64,000 bases of DNA, taken from the NCBI GenBank assembly GCA_001513145.1, contig LFSP01000037.1:128239-192238 (forward strand). Direction: 5' to 3'. Made by a program: the position numbers and the translations under genes. The stretch is from Clostridia bacterium DTU025 (lineage in GTDB: Bacteria; Bacillota; DTU025). Shown in pieces: positions 8,274 through 18,200 of the stretch (position 1 is the first letter of the stretch; each line of letters begins with the position of its first letter). The notes beneath the pieces are model-generated. The model was given only the letters and a program-made list of their open reading frames with translations. It was not told the DNA's origin and ran no database searches.

Positions 8274-9200
8274 CTAGTGCGAGACCAAGCTCGATGCAAA
8301 CTCCCTGGGATCGAAGGGCCTCAGATCGTCCACGCCCTCGCCTACGCCCACGTACTTGACAGGTATGCCGAACTCGCTGCATATCGCCACAACTATCCCG
8401 CCCCTGGCAGTGCCGTCCAGCTTAGTCAGCACGATGCCTGTGAGCTCCACCGCCTCATTGAACACCCTGGCCTGAGCTATGGCGTTCTGCCCGGTGGTAG
8501 CGTCCACCACCAGCAATACCTCGTGGGGAGCGCCGGTTCCGGCCCGCCCCAGCACCCGCTTGATCTTCTTCAGCTCCTCCATGAGGTTGCTCTTGGTGTG
8601 GAGCCTCCCCGCGGTGTCCACGATGAGATAGTCGACGCCCCGGGCTCTAGCGGCTTCGAACGCATCGAAGGCCACCGCTGCCGGATCCGAACCTTCTTGG
8701 TGCTTAATGACCGGGGCTCCGACCCGCCGTCCCCACACCTCCAGCTGCTCTATGGCGGCCGCCCTGAAGGTGTCCGCCGCAGCCAGCATCACGCCGTGCC
8801 CCCCCTTGCTCAGCATCGACGCAATCTTCCCCGCCGACGTGGTTTTCCCGGTGCCGTTCACCCCTACCATCATGATGACAGTGGGACCCTGCTCAGCCTT
8901 GGCAAGCTCGGGACGCAGGCTGTCGGCCCCGAGGATGCGCAGTATCTCCTCCTCGATAAGGCCTGTAGCCGTGTTGGAGTCAACGGGCTGCCCCTCCTCG
9001 GCCCTCTTCCGCAACGCTTCCATGATGGACTCAGTGGCCTTCACGCCAAGGTCCGACTGGATGAGAACTGCCTCGAGCTCTTCCAGGGCCTCCTCGTCGA
9101 TGCGGGCCTTCCCAGTGAAAACCTGCTCGATCTTGCCTATAAGGGCCTCCCTCGTCTTTGTTAGCCCGGCACGGATTGCAGAAAACAACGACGGCGACAT
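8274..9200 (-). CDS. ftsY: Signal recognition particle receptor FtsY
   Basis: FtsY is the membrane-associated receptor GTPase that pairs with Ffh. The 308-residue protein has the NG-domain layout: an N-domain helix bundle (LFSAIRAGLTKTREALIG), G1 GVNGTGKTTSAGKIA near residue 110, DTAGRLHTKSNLMEEL near 196, TKLDGTARGG near 255 and the closing VKYVGVGEGVDDLRPFD. There is no long acidic A domain, as is normal in Firmicutes. It lies 38 bases downstream of smc, and the rnc-smc-ftsY order is conserved. Confidence 0.98.
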   Translation of the reverse strand: MSPSLFSAIRAGLTKTREALIGKIEQVFTGKARIDEEALEELEAVLIQSDLGVKATESIMEALRKRAEEGQPVDSNTATGLIEEEILRILGADSLRPELAKAEQGPTVIMMVGVNGTGKTTSAGKIASMLSKGGHGVMLAAADTFRAAAIEQLEVWGRRVGAPVIKHQEGSDPAAVAFDAFEAARARGVDYLIVDTAGRLHTKSNLMEELKKIKRVLGRAGTGAPHEVLLVVDATTGQNAIAQARVFNEAVELTGIVLTKLDGTARGGIVVAICSEFGIPVKYVGVGEGVDDLRPFDPREFASSLVSH

Positions 9201-9238
9201 GGGACTACCTCCGCTTAGCCTACGCTAATGTACCTACG

Positions 9239-12200
9239 CTAATGTGAGGGCGCGACCAGGCTGAACACCTTCGATACGCCCTGCTCCTCCATGGTGACGC
9301 CGTACAGCACGTCGGCGCACTCCATGGTTCTCTTCCTGTGAGTGACGATTATGACCTGAACTGTCCGTGCTATTGACCTCAGCATCTCGACGAACCTAGC
9401 GAGGTTGGCTTCATCCAGGGCTGCGTCTATCTCGTCGAACACGCAAACCGGACTGGGCTTCACGCGCATTATCGCAAAGAGAAGCGCGATCGCAACCAGC
9501 GACTTCTCCCCGCCTGAAAGCAGCGACATCCGGGTCAGGCGCTTCCCAGGCGGCTGGCAGACGATCTCGATGCCGCATTCCAGCGAACGCGACGGGTCCT
9601 CCAGCACCAGGTCTGCGGTGCCTCCTCCGAAGATCTCAGTGAATATGTCGCTGAACTCCACCCTGAGCTGCTCGAAAGTGGCATGGAACTGCTCTGTGCA
9701 CGCTCTGTCGCATTCGCGGATAACCTGGATAAGGGACTCCTGCGCCTCCTCCAGGTCCTGAAGCTGCGCGGTGAGGAACTGGTATCGCTCTCCAAGGGCG
9801 GCCGCCTCCTCCGGAGCGGTGTGGTTTATGGGCCCCATCGCCTCCATCTCGGCACGCAGAGCATCGATCCGCTCACACATGTCGTCTCGGTTCAACGCCG
9901 ACGGCGGACGGTTCAGGGCGGCCTGCACATCCATGTCGTATGCGTCCTCAAGGCGCTCACGGGCGGACTCGAACTCCGCCGCACGCCTGGCCTCCTCCAC
10001 GCTGGCTTCACGCAGCTTCTCGGCCAGGGACGACTCAGCCCTTCGGGCCGACCTCACTTCCCGCTCGGCCGTGGCGGCGGCCTGAGTCGCTTCGGCCCTC
10101 GCAGCCAGGGCATGGTCGAGCCTGTCTCTGTCCTCCTCGTAACGCGCCGCCGCTACCGCCGCGGCCGCCTCCGCCTCAGCCACCTCTGACTCCAGGCGCG
10201 CCAGATCCTCGCGGGCGGCGGCGAGCTCAGCCTGAAGCCTGGCCACATTGGCGCCGCGCTCGGCTAGGCGCCTTTCCGCCCTGGCGAGATCCGCACGGCT
10301 CGATGACAGTCTCTCCACCGCAGCAGCCAGACGGCCCGAAGCGGCCGCGTTCAGTCTGGAGCACTCGTCCTCCAGCCGACGTTGCCTGGCGGTGAGCTCC
10401 GTCAGCCGGGCCACCTCAGATTCCAGTTCCTTCTGCCTCTCGGCTGACGCTGCCAAGGCGCTGTCGATGTCCTCCAAGACGGCAGCAGCCGCCTCGCCGG
10501 ACAACTGGTCCAGCTCCAGCTGGAGATCTGAGAGCGCCTCCCTCACAGCCGCAGCCTGCAGCGTTACCGTCTCCAGGCGCCGTGCGGCCTCAGCTTGGGC
10601 ATTGCGCGCTGCGGCCACGGCGTCCTCCGCATCGGCGACAGCCTTCTGCGACGCCTGCAGAGCCACCTGCGTCCTCTCACGCTCCGCCGCAGCTTCCGCA
10701 GCTTGAGTCCTTGCCTGCTGGAGCTCCTCTCCGAGCTCCTTAAGCCTTCTGACTCTTCCTATTAGCCCTGACTGCCTGTCGTTGCGCTCTCCTCCGGTGA
10801 TGGCGCCAGCTCCCGATATGAGGTCACCATCTAGCGTGGCCATGCGCAGACGGCACCCCGCCCGCGCAAGCCGGATGCCTGACTCCAGCGTGTCCACCAC
10901 CAGAACCCTGCCCAGCAGGTAGTCCACGACTTTGCGGTAGGCGGGATCGGCTTGCACTAGGTCCGCCGCTAGCCCCACAACTCCGCTGGCATATGCCTGC
11001 CCTCGCCCTTGCCCGAAGCCTGGGATCTCCGACGCCGCAGCACGCTGTGGGCGCAGGATGTCCAGGGGAAGGAAGGTGGCCCTGCCCGCCCTCTGGCGCT
11101 TCAGCTCCTCCACGGCGCGTCTGGCCACGTCAGCGGTGGACGCCACGATGTTCTGGACCGCTGACCCCAGCGCAGCCTCTATGGCAGCCTCATACTCCTT
11201 CGGCGCCGTGACGAGCTCCGCCACCGCCCCCAAGAGGCCCGCCTTCTTCCAGGAGTCGTCCGCAAGCAGAGTCCGCACTGCGCGGCCGTACCCCTCGTAG
11301 TCGCGCTGGATCGCAGCCAGGCTGCTGTAGGATGCCTCCAGCGATGCGAGCATCGCGTTGCACCTGCTCACCGCCGCCTCCGCCGCCCTCATTCGGGCCT
11401 GAGCCTGTTGGTGCTTGTCCAGGCATGATCGGTGGTGAGCCGCCGCCTCGTCGATGCGGCGCTTGGCGTCAGCCACCGCTACCGCGGCGGCTGACCCCGC
11501 CCGCTCCAGCTCAGCGAGCTCCGCCTGCTTGGTCTGCACCTGCAGTGTAAGGCGTTCCGCCCGGGCCTGCCTGTTTCGGGCCTCCGCCTCGCGGGCCGCC
11601 TTGGCCGACCTCAGGTCGGCGCAGGTGGAGAGCACCTCAAAGAGCCTGGCTTTCGCCTGGTCCAGGGCTGACTCCGCCGCCTCCCTCTCCTGCCTGGCCC
11701 TGGAGGCCTCCACCCTGACCTGAGCCATCTCCGCCTGCGCGGCCTCGTGCTCCGCCCGGCACTCGGCGAAAGCCTCCGTCGCTTGTACGCGCTGCCCCTC
11801 GGCTTCGGCCAGCTGTACCTTTGCGTCCTCAAGTTCCGACTCCAGTTCTGTGCAGCGCTGCGTGGCGGCCTCCAGTCGCTCCCTGGCCAGCTGATACATG
11901 CCTGCCCGGCGCTCAGCCTCTGCCCTCGCCTCGCCCAGGGCGGAATGAAGCGCGTCGGCGCGGCTCTCTGCGTCAGCCGCGGCCACTCGGGCAGCCTCCG
12001 CAGCGGCCTCCGCCTGGGCGCACGACGCCGCCGCCGCGTGTATCCGATCGGTCATGGCCTCTATCTGGCGCTGCGCCTCGGTGCGCGCAGCGTTCGCCCT
12101 GGCGAGGTCATGGCAGAGTAGGTCCAGCTCCAGCTGACGCAGTTCGTCCGACAGCCCTCGCCAGGCCACCGCCTGGTCCGCCTGCGCGCGCAACACAGGG

Positions 12201-12805
12201 AGCTGCCGCGCGATCTCGGCGGCGACATCGCTCACCCTGAGCTGATCAGCTCTTACCTCCACCAGCCGGCGCTCGGCGTCCCTCTTGCGAAGGCGGTACT
12301 TGGTGATCCCGGCAGCCTCGTCGAACACCGCCCGCCTGTCCTCCGGCCGGGCCGATAGCACAGCGTCTATTTTCCCCTGCTCCACAACGGAGTACGCCTC
12401 TCGGCCCAGGCCCGTGCCGGAGAATAGGTCTTGCACGTCCCGCAGACGGCACTGCACGCCGTTGAGCAGGTACTCGGATTCGCCGGACCTATACACCCTT
12501 CGTGCGACGGTGACCTCGTCATAGTCTACATTGAGAAAATGATCGGAGTTGTCGAACACCAGCACGACCTCGGCGTAGCCCAACGGCCGCCTGCCAGCGG
12601 CGCCGGAGAAGATCACGTCCTGCATCCGCGATCCTCTGAGGATGCGCGGGCTCTGCTCGCCCATGGCCCATCTGATGGCATCGGAAATGTTGCTCTTTCC
12701 AACGCCATTGGGGCCCACGATGCCGGCTATGCCCTGCTTGAACTCAAGCTCCACACGGCCGGCAAAGGACTTGAACCCGTACATCGACATCTTTTTCAGG
12801 TACAA
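9239..12805 (-). CDS. smc: Chromosome partition protein SMC
   Basis: SMC is the ATPase arm of bacterial condensin and works with ScpA and ScpB. From a TTG at 12805 (GGGAGG seven bases upstream) the protein is 1188 residues and starts MYLKKMSMYGFKSFAGRV. Walker A is GPNGVGKSNISDAIRWAMGE near residue 32, with long Ala/Glu-rich coiled coils on both sides of a hinge near residues 500-650. The C-terminal head has LSGGEKSLVAIALLFAI and VCVFDEIDAALDEAN. The more common Cys or Ser in the P loop is Val here. An in-frame start 15 bases upstream overlaps its own ribosome-binding site and was rejected. Confidence 0.98.
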   Translation of the reverse strand: MYLKKMSMYGFKSFAGRVELEFKQGIAGIVGPNGVGKSNISDAIRWAMGEQSPRILRGSRMQDVIFSGAAGRRPLGYAEVVLVFDNSDHFLNVDYDEVTVARRVYRSGESEYLLNGVQCRLRDVQDLFSGTGLGREAYSVVEQGKIDAVLSARPEDRRAVFDEAAGITKYRLRKRDAERRLVEVRADQLRVSDVAAEIARQLPVLRAQADQAVAWRGLSDELRQLELDLLCHDLARANAARTEAQRQIEAMTDRIHAAAASCAQAEAAAEAARVAAADAESRADALHSALGEARAEAERRAGMYQLARERLEAATQRCTELESELEDAKVQLAEAEGQRVQATEAFAECRAEHEAAQAEMAQVRVEASRARQEREAAESALDQAKARLFEVLSTCADLRSAKAAREAEARNRQARAERLTLQVQTKQAELAELERAGSAAAVAVADAKRRIDEAAAHHRSCLDKHQQAQARMRAAEAAVSRCNAMLASLEASYSSLAAIQRDYEGYGRAVRTLLADDSWKKAGLLGAVAELVTAPKEYEAAIEAALGSAVQNIVASTADVARRAVEELKRQRAGRATFLPLDILRPQRAAASEIPGFGQGRGQAYASGVVGLAADLVQADPAYRKVVDYLLGRVLVVDTLESGIRLARAGCRLRMATLDGDLISGAGAITGGERNDRQSGLIGRVRRLKELGEELQQARTQAAEAAAERERTQVALQASQKAVADAEDAVAAARNAQAEAARRLETVTLQAAAVREALSDLQLELDQLSGEAAAAVLEDIDSALAASAERQKELESEVARLTELTARQRRLEDECSRLNAAASGRLAAAVERLSSSRADLARAERRLAERGANVARLQAELAAAREDLARLESEVAEAEAAAAVAAARYEEDRDRLDHALAARAEATQAAATAEREVRSARRAESSLAEKLREASVEEARRAAEFESARERLEDAYDMDVQAALNRPPSALNRDDMCERIDALRAEMEAMGPINHTAPEEAAALGERYQFLTAQLQDLEEAQESLIQVIRECDRACTEQFHATFEQLRVEFSDIFTEIFGGGTADLVLEDPSRSLECGIEIVCQPPGKRLTRMSLLSGGEKSLVAIALLFAIMRVKPSPVCVFDEIDAALDEANLARFVEMLRSIARTVQVIIVTHRKRTMECADVLYGVTMEEQGVSKVFSLVAPSH

Positions 12806-12883
12806 CGCCGAACCTCCCAAAAAGCCGGGCCGGACATGGCCGGCCCGGCGTGACGCTTGGTGGATTGCCGCTACGACATGGCG

Positions 12884-13570
12884 CTACTCGAGAGACTCCA
12901 GAGACTCAAGGGATTCCAAAGCTGCCCTGGCGGCGTTCTGCTCGGCATCGCGCCGGCTGGATCCGACGCCTATCGACGCTGGGCGGCCATTGATGACGGC
13001 CTGAACGGTGAACACAGGCGCATGCGGCGGGCCCTCCACAGACAGCGTGGTGTACGACACGGTCCCGGCTCCGCCTGCCTGAACACGCTCCTGCAGGGCT
13101 GTCTTGTAGTCAGCAAGCGGCTCGGATATCGCCTGCGCTATCTCCCGCTCCATCCATCGCATGATGAAGCCGCGCGCAGCGTCGAAGCCTCCGTCGATGA
13201 ACACCGCCCCTATCACGGCCTCCATCGCGCCAGCCAGGTTGCGCCGCTTATTTCGTCCACCGCTCAGCTCCTCGCCGTGGCTGAGCCTCAGCATATCGCC
13301 GAGTCGCAGCCTCCTAGCGACGCGAGCAAGGGTGCGGCCGCTCAGCACTTGCGCGCTGACCTTCGACATAGCTCCCTCGGAGGCGTCGGGCATCATCCGC
13401 ATCAGCGCCTCCGCCACCACCGCCTTCAGCACGGCATCGCCAAGGTACTCCAGGCGTTCGTTGGAGGCATGCCGGCCCAGTCCGTGCTCCGAGCTGTAGG
13501 AACTGTGGGTCAGGGCTTGTTCAAGCAGCTCCGGCCTGGAGAACTCGTATCCGACGCCTTCAGCGCACAC
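12884..13570 (-). CDS. rnc: Ribonuclease III
   Basis: RNase III cuts double-stranded RNA in rRNA and mRNA processing. The 228-residue protein has the catalytic signature NERLEYLGDAVLKAVVAE near residues 37-54, the second acidic cluster AGAMEAVIGAVFIDGG near 114-129, and a C-terminal double-stranded-RNA-binding domain (DYKTALQERVQ ... GVGSSRRDAEQNAARAAL). It ends in a run of Leu-Glu-Ser triplets (LESLESLESLE) encoded by imperfect 9-base DNA repeats. It overlaps the end of acpP by about 10 bases and leads into smc. Confidence 0.97.
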   Translation of the reverse strand: MCAEGVGYEFSRPELLEQALTHSSYSSEHGLGRHASNERLEYLGDAVLKAVVAEALMRMMPDASEGAMSKVSAQVLSGRTLARVARRLRLGDMLRLSHGEELSGGRNKRRNLAGAMEAVIGAVFIDGGFDAARGFIMRWMEREIAQAISEPLADYKTALQERVQAGGAGTVSYTTLSVEGPPHAPVFTVQAVINGRPASIGVGSSRRDAEQNAARAALESLESLESLE

Positions 13571-13802
13571 GCTCGGCTATGTACGACACAGCCTGCCCCA
13601 CTGTGCGAAGCTGGTCGAAGTCGTCCTCCGATACTCTCATGTTGAACTCCTCTTCCAGCTCGTAGACGATCTCCGTGAGATAGAGTGAGTCGGCTCCAAG
13701 GTCGTCCACGAAGCTGGCGTCTGGAGTCACGTCCTCCTCAGGTATGCCAAGCTTATCGGCGACGATCTCGCGCACTTTGGCCAGGATCTCTGCCTCGGTC
13801 AT
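13560..13802 (-). CDS. acpP: Acyl carrier protein
   Basis: ACP carries growing acyl chains on a phosphopantetheine arm. The 80-residue acidic helical protein contains DDLGADSLYLTEIVYELEEE, where Ser in the DSL motif is the attachment site; Tyr follows the DSL where Leu or Val is usual. The ATG at 13802 is chosen because GGAGGTG lies six bases upstream; an ATG 15 bases earlier overlaps that site. The gene lies between plsX and rnc, without the fab genes that accompany it in many Firmicutes. Confidence 0.96.
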   Translation of the reverse strand: MTEAEILAKVREIVADKLGIPEEDVTPDASFVDDLGADSLYLTEIVYELEEEFNMRVSEDDFDQLRTVGQAVSYIAERVR

Positions 13803-13860
13803 TACCGGCACCTCCATGTGCGTTGTTCAACGACAGTGTAACTCAAGGCCAGCAGGGGCT

Positions 13861-14898
13861 TCAAGAGCCGCCGGTCTCGCCGCCTCCTGCATTCTCCGCC
13901 CTGAACTGGGCAGCCGCCCGCTTCATGCTCTGAACCACGCCGGCTTCGACCAGCCTGGCCGTGACGGCGATGGCGCTGGCGAACGCCTTCCTGCTGGAGC
14001 TGCCGTGGGCTTTCACCACCAGCCCGGCAAGGCCCAACAGCGGTGCGCCGCCGTACTCAGAATAGTCCATCCGAGCCTTCACGCTCTTCAGGGCGGGTTT
14101 CAGAAGCAGCGCTCCCATCTTGGCGCGGAAGTTGCGCTCCACCTCCTGGCGGATCATCTGAAACACCGCCTGCCCCAGCCCCTCCATGAGCTTGAGGGCG
14201 ACGTTCCCCGTGAAGCCATCTGACACGATGACGTCCACGTCGCCGCTTTGGATGGTTCTGGCCTCAATGTTGCCGACGAAGTCCAATCCTGACTTCGACA
14301 GGAGCTCGAAAGCCTGACGATGCACCGCGGTGCCCTTGCTTGGCTCGGTGCCGTTGGAAAGCAGCCCCACGCTGGGGCGCTGGATGCCGAAGAGCGCAGC
14401 CGCGTAAGCGCTTCCCAATGCGGCGAACTGCAGCAGGTGTTCGGGCTTGCACTCCGGGTTCGCCCCGACGTCCAGAAACAGGCACGGCCTCTTCAACGTC
14501 GGCACAGGCGTGGCCAGAGCAGGCCTGGCTATGCCGGGGATCCTGCCCACCACCAGCGGCCCCGCTGCCACCAGCGCCCCGGTGCTGCCGGCGCTGACCA
14601 GAGCGGCAGCCCTGCCCTCCCGAACCAGTCTGGCTCCCACCACTATGGAGGAGTCGCGCTTGTGCCTCACCGCCGTGAGGGGATCCTCATCCATGGTGAT
14701 GGACTCGGATGCGTGGACGACGCTGATCCGCTGCCCAAGGTCGGCCCCGATCCCGAGGCTCGAGAGCTCCTTCGCGATCACCGCCTCGTCTCCCACGAGG
14801 GCAATGCGTGCACTGCAGCGCCTGAGGGCTTCGACGGCTCCCGGCACCGCCTCAAGCGGACCGTAGTCACCGCCCATGGCGTCCACTGCGATTATCAT
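13861..14898 (-). CDS. plsX: Phosphate acyltransferase PlsX
   Basis: PlsX converts acyl-ACP to acyl-phosphate, the donor used by PlsY for phosphatidic acid synthesis. The protein starts MIIAVDAMGGDYGPLEAVPG, the family N terminus, and has SAGSTGALVAAGPLVVGRIP, LLSNGTEPSKGTAVHRQAFE and VDVIVSDGFTGNVALKLMEG. The start at ATG 14898 fits the family; GGGGGGTG is about 12 bases upstream. It is followed by acpP. Acyl-phosphate is also the product of the FakA/FakB pathway encoded at 21222-23897. Confidence 0.97.
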   Translation of the reverse strand: MIIAVDAMGGDYGPLEAVPGAVEALRRCSARIALVGDEAVIAKELSSLGIGADLGQRISVVHASESITMDEDPLTAVRHKRDSSIVVGARLVREGRAAALVSAGSTGALVAAGPLVVGRIPGIARPALATPVPTLKRPCLFLDVGANPECKPEHLLQFAALGSAYAAALFGIQRPSVGLLSNGTEPSKGTAVHRQAFELLSKSGLDFVGNIEARTIQSGDVDVIVSDGFTGNVALKLMEGLGQAVFQMIRQEVERNFRAKMGALLLKPALKSVKARMDYSEYGGAPLLGLAGLVVKAHGSSSRKAFASAIAVTARLVEAGVVQSMKRAAAQFRAENAGGGETGGS

Positions 14899-14994
14899 TG
14901 CTGAACGCGCACCCCCCAACAAAAGCTTAGAGCGGGTTCAACCGAACGACGCCACGCTCGGACGAATCCGCTCAACAAGCTTTCATAGCCACGT

Positions 14995-15174
14995 TTACTC
15001 TGACACCGCAACGGCCGCGCGGCCGCGGTAGTGACCACATTCCGGGCATGCAGTGTGGGGAAGCCTCGGCTTCTTGCACTGCGGGCACTCTACAGTCGCC
15101 ACCGGCTCGGCCTTCCAGTTCGCGCGGCGCTTGCGGGTACGGGACTTCCCAAACTTCTGCTTCGGATTACCCAT
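14995..15174 (-). CDS. rpmF: 50S ribosomal protein L32
   Basis: This is a zinc-type L32 of 59 residues. It begins MGNPKQKFGKSRTRKRRANW and keeps both metal-binding pairs, CPQCKKP and CPECGHY. The ATG at 15174 fits the family start; a TTG 12 bases upstream is possible because the spacing of the AGG before the ATG is very short. It lies between yceD and plsX, the usual yceD-rpmF-plsX order. Confidence 0.95.
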   Translation of the reverse strand: MGNPKQKFGKSRTRKRRANWKAEPVATVECPQCKKPRLPHTACPECGHYRGRAAVAVSE

Positions 15175-15320
15175 AGCCTCGGTCAAGCCGCGGGCTCATC
15201 GCCTCGCAGGCCAGACCTTTACACCCCCTGTTCAATGACTCAAGCTTTCACATTTTACTACTTGCGCGTCCCCCAGGCAAGGGGCACACGTCGCTCGCCC
15301 TGTTGGCCTCGCCTCCTGGC

Positions 15321-15839
15321 CTACTCCTTCAAGTCGCGCAGCAACAGTCCCAGGCCCCAGTCGTCCTGAGGCGGGCACTGGCACGACGCCTTGTTCCGAT
15401 CCGCCCCGCACTGGGGGCACAGACCCTTGCATTCCTCGCTGCACAGGAGCTTGATAGGCAACTGTAGCAGGAAGCCCTGCTCTATCGACTCGCGCAGGTC
15501 TATTTCGTCGTCCAAGCCGTACGGCCTCGCGTCGTCGTCCAGCACTTCCTTGGCGGGCGCCTCGTCCACACGGTAGAAGGTCTCGAGCAGCTCCACCGTG
15601 AGGGGCATCGAGTACTCCTCCAGGCATCGGTCGCAGGTGAGCACCGACTCCGCCTGGGCCGTGCCGGTCACAAGGATGTGCTTTCCTGCGTTAGTGGCCT
15701 GCCCCTCGAACCTCACAGGTCCTGGGAACTTCATCTCACTCCTGGTAAGATCGATGGGGTCCAACGTGCCCTCGAGCTCCAAAGGCATGCTGCTGCCTTT
15801 CTCGAGACGAAGGCTCTCCACACTGAATGAAAAGGCCAA
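15321..15839 (-). CDS. yceD: YceD/DUF177 family protein
   Basis: This 172-residue protein belongs to the DUF177 family found beside rpmF; the plant and E. coli members are linked to 23S rRNA accumulation. Two Cys pairs are visible: LTCDRCLEEYSMPL near residues 70-83 and CSEECKGLCPQCGADRN near residues 138-154, the second followed by SCQCPP. Position directly upstream of rpmF supports the call. It follows ackA by 16 bases. Confidence 0.93.
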   Translation of the reverse strand: MAFSFSVESLRLEKGSSMPLELEGTLDPIDLTRSEMKFPGPVRFEGQATNAGKHILVTGTAQAESVLTCDRCLEEYSMPLTVELLETFYRVDEAPAKEVLDDDARPYGLDDEIDLRESIEQGFLLQLPIKLLCSEECKGLCPQCGADRNKASCQCPPQDDWGLGLLLRDLKE

Positions 15840-15855
15840 GTGGATACACCCCGTT

Positions 15856-17073
15856 CTATGAGACTGCTCCGGCGGCCTTCACGATCTCCGCGGTGTCTCG
15901 TGCTATCGTGATCTCCTCGTTGGTGGGGATGCACAGCACCGCCACGCGGGACGCAGGCGTGGAGATCACCTGTTCCACCCCTCGCACCTGGTTCTTCTCT
16001 GGGTCCAGCTCCACACCGAAGACGCCCAGCCTCTTGCAGATTCGCTCGCGCATCTCGGGGGAGTTCTCGCCTATGCCAGCGGTGAACACGATCGCGTCAA
16101 GGGCGCCCATGGCCACTGCGTACGCCCCGATGTACTTCGCCACCCTGTAGGCGAAGACGTCCAGCGCCAGCTGCGCCAGCTCGTTTCCGTCGAGAGCAGC
16201 CTGTTCTAGGTCGCGGAAGTCGTTGGATGCTCCTCCAGACAGCCCAAGCACGCCAGACTTCTTGTTGAGGTAGCCCAGCACCACCTCCGCCGGTGACTTC
16301 TCCAGCTTCTCACAGAGAAAAGAGACTATGGCCGGATCGATATCTCCGCTCCTGGTGCCCATGGGCACGCCCTCGAGCGGAGTGAACCCCATGGTGGTAT
16401 CGATGGAGATCCCGTGTTTCACTGCGGCAAGGCTCGAGCCGTTGCCCAAGTGGCATGTGACTACGCACAACTCCTCCTTGGGCCTGCTGAGTACCTGCGC
16501 CGCCCGGGCTGACACGTATCTGTGAGACGTGCCGTGGAACCCGTAGCGCCTGACGCCGTACTTCCTGTACAGCTCGTAAGGTAGGGCGTACATGTAGGCT
16601 TCCCTGGGCATCGTCTGATGAAACGCCGTATCGAACACGCCCACCATGGGCAGGTTCGGCATGAGACGGCGGCAAGCCTGAACGCCCATGATGTTCGGAG
16701 GGTTGTGCAGGGGCGCAAGGTCCTGGCACTCGTCCAGAGCCTTCATGACTTCGTCGTCGATAAGCACCGAACCGGCGAACTTCTCTCCGCCGTGCACCAC
16801 CCGGTGCCCCACCGCCGAGACCTCGGAAAGGTCAGAGATTACGCCGATCTCGGCGTCGGTGAGGGCGGCGAACACGTGCTTTAGGGCCTCCTCGTGGTCC
16901 TTGGCCTCAACGTTGTACGTGATCTTGTCGCGCCCCTCGGGCCGGTGCACGATGAAGGCGTCGGGACTGCCGACCCGCTCCACGTTGCCCTTGGCCATGC
17001 ACACCTCCTTGTCCATGTCGAACAGCTGGTACTTCAGCGACGAGCTGCCACAGTTGATCACCAGAATCTTCAT
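15856..17073 (-). CDS. ackA: Acetate kinase
   Basis: Acetate kinase interconverts acetyl-phosphate plus ADP with acetate plus ATP. The 405-residue protein starts [20 protein letters not shown] from the ATG at 17073, with GGAGGAGGT eight bases upstream. Conserved blocks include [59 protein letters not shown] and [14 protein letters not shown]. No pta gene is adjacent. It probably heads a transcript with yceD, rpmF and plsX. Confidence 0.98.
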   Translation of the reverse strand: MKILVINCGSSSLKYQLFDMDKEVCMAKGNVERVGSPDAFIVHRPEGRDKITYNVEAKDHEEALKHVFAALTDAEIGVISDLSEVSAVGHRVVHGGEKFAGSVLIDDEVMKALDECQDLAPLHNPPNIMGVQACRRLMPNLPMVGVFDTAFHQTMPREAYMYALPYELYRKYGVRRYGFHGTSHRYVSARAAQVLSRPKEELCVVTCHLGNGSSLAAVKHGISIDTTMGFTPLEGVPMGTRSGDIDPAIVSFLCEKLEKSPAEVVLGYLNKKSGVLGLSGGASNDFRDLEQAALDGNELAQLALDVFAYRVAKYIGAYAVAMGALDAIVFTAGIGENSPEMRERICKRLGVFGVELDPEKNQVRGVEQVISTPASRVAVLCIPTNEEITIARDTAEIVKAAGAVS

Positions 17074-17176
17074 ACGGTAATACCTCCTCCAGTTCAAAAC
17101 AAAGACATGGCTGACGCCACGTCTTGACACCCTACGTCTGTTGGCGCCCTGCCGGCCTTGCGGCTCAGCCGCGAGG

Positions 17177-18055
17177 TCACTTGCCCACTGCGGCCCGCAC
17201 CATGTTCTGATGCGCTGCGTCTACGGAGTTGCTGCCGTGGGTGCGACTTCCAAGGAAGTGCACGCAGAAATGGCCGGGGAAGCCGTTGTCAGCTATGGCC
17301 TCTCCGCCGTGGGGCATGCCGTTGATGGAGGCGGCCATGCGCCTCCCACCTGCCACCACCACCACCGCGCGCCGCTCCCAGCTCCACGTGCCGCCGTAGA
17401 TTCGCTTCATGGTGGCGGTGTCCTCGCGGGTGAGGGGCTCCGCGTCCGCATGGTTGTGGCCCCCGCGGCGCTGGACCTGGAAGGAGAGGCCAGTCTTCAC
17501 ATCGATGATGGTGGCCCTGTGAGTGAAGACGTTCCTTGCCTCCGACCAGCTCACCAGCTCCGCTCCTCCCCTGCTTGAGGCCGAACGGGAAGCAGCGCCC
17601 TGCACCGGGATGAGGAGCTCCTGGCCAGGCTTGATGCGGTCGGGCTGCGATAGCCCCGACGCTTCGGCGATCTCCCGAACGGTGCATCCGTGGCGTCGGG
17701 CGATGCCGTAGAGGGTGTCGCCGGGCACCACCACGTACTTCCGCACCGCGGAGGAGCAGGCGTCCATCAGCGCGCTCCATGTGCGCGGGCCGACTATCCC
17801 GTCTGCCTCCAGGGATGCCTCCTTCTGGAACCTCAGCACGGCCTGTTCAGTCTCGTTTCCGAAGATGCCGTCGACTTTACCGGAGTAGTACCCCGCAATA
17901 GACAGGTACTCCTGCAGCTCGCACACAACCTCACCGCGGTCACCCTTCCTCAGTACCTGGCTCGCACCAAACCCAGGGAAAGCGGCCACAATCACAAGCA
18001 AACACGCAAAGGCCAGTACCGCAAGAGATGACGCTGCTCTACTCCGTAATCCCAT
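17177..18055 (-). CDS. Exported peptidoglycan-binding protein with PG_binding_1 and LysM domains
   Basis: The 292-residue protein has an N-terminal hydrophobic signal ([19 protein letters not shown]), then a PG_binding_1 repeat ([20 protein letters not shown] ... [15 protein letters not shown]) near residues 40-95, then a LysM motif ([20 protein letters not shown] ... LIPV) near residues 110-155. The remaining 130 residues form a C-terminal domain with [19 protein letters not shown] and an [14 protein letters not shown] motif, seen in other Clostridia-type cell-wall proteins whose activity is not established. The start at ATG 18055 has GGGAG nine bases upstream. It diverges from ylbJ, so a role in the spore or cell envelope is plausible but inferred. 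Confidence 0.88.
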   Translation of the reverse strand: MGLRSRAASSLAVLAFACLLVIVAAFPGFGASQVLRKGDRGEVVCELQEYLSIAGYYSGKVDGIFGNETEQAVLRFQKEASLEADGIVGPRTWSALMDACSSAVRKYVVVPGDTLYGIARRHGCTVREIAEASGLSQPDRIKPGQELLIPVQGAASRSASSRGGAELVSWSEARNVFTHRATIIDVKTGLSFQVQRRGGHNHADAEPLTREDTATMKRIYGGTWSWERRAVVVVAGGRRMAASINGMPHGGEAIADNGFPGHFCVHFLGSRTHGSNSVDAAHQNMVRAAVGK

Positions 18056-18200
18056 GCCAAGAGGCTCCCTTCGTAGGTCAAAGCTCACCAGACGTGGTAT
18101 TCTACTCCCTCCGCGCATTTCCTTCAGCATAGGCTCGGCTCACGTCAAATATAGATCACCTGAAGGCTTGAGTTCACCCTGAAAGGACGTGTGATCGCCG

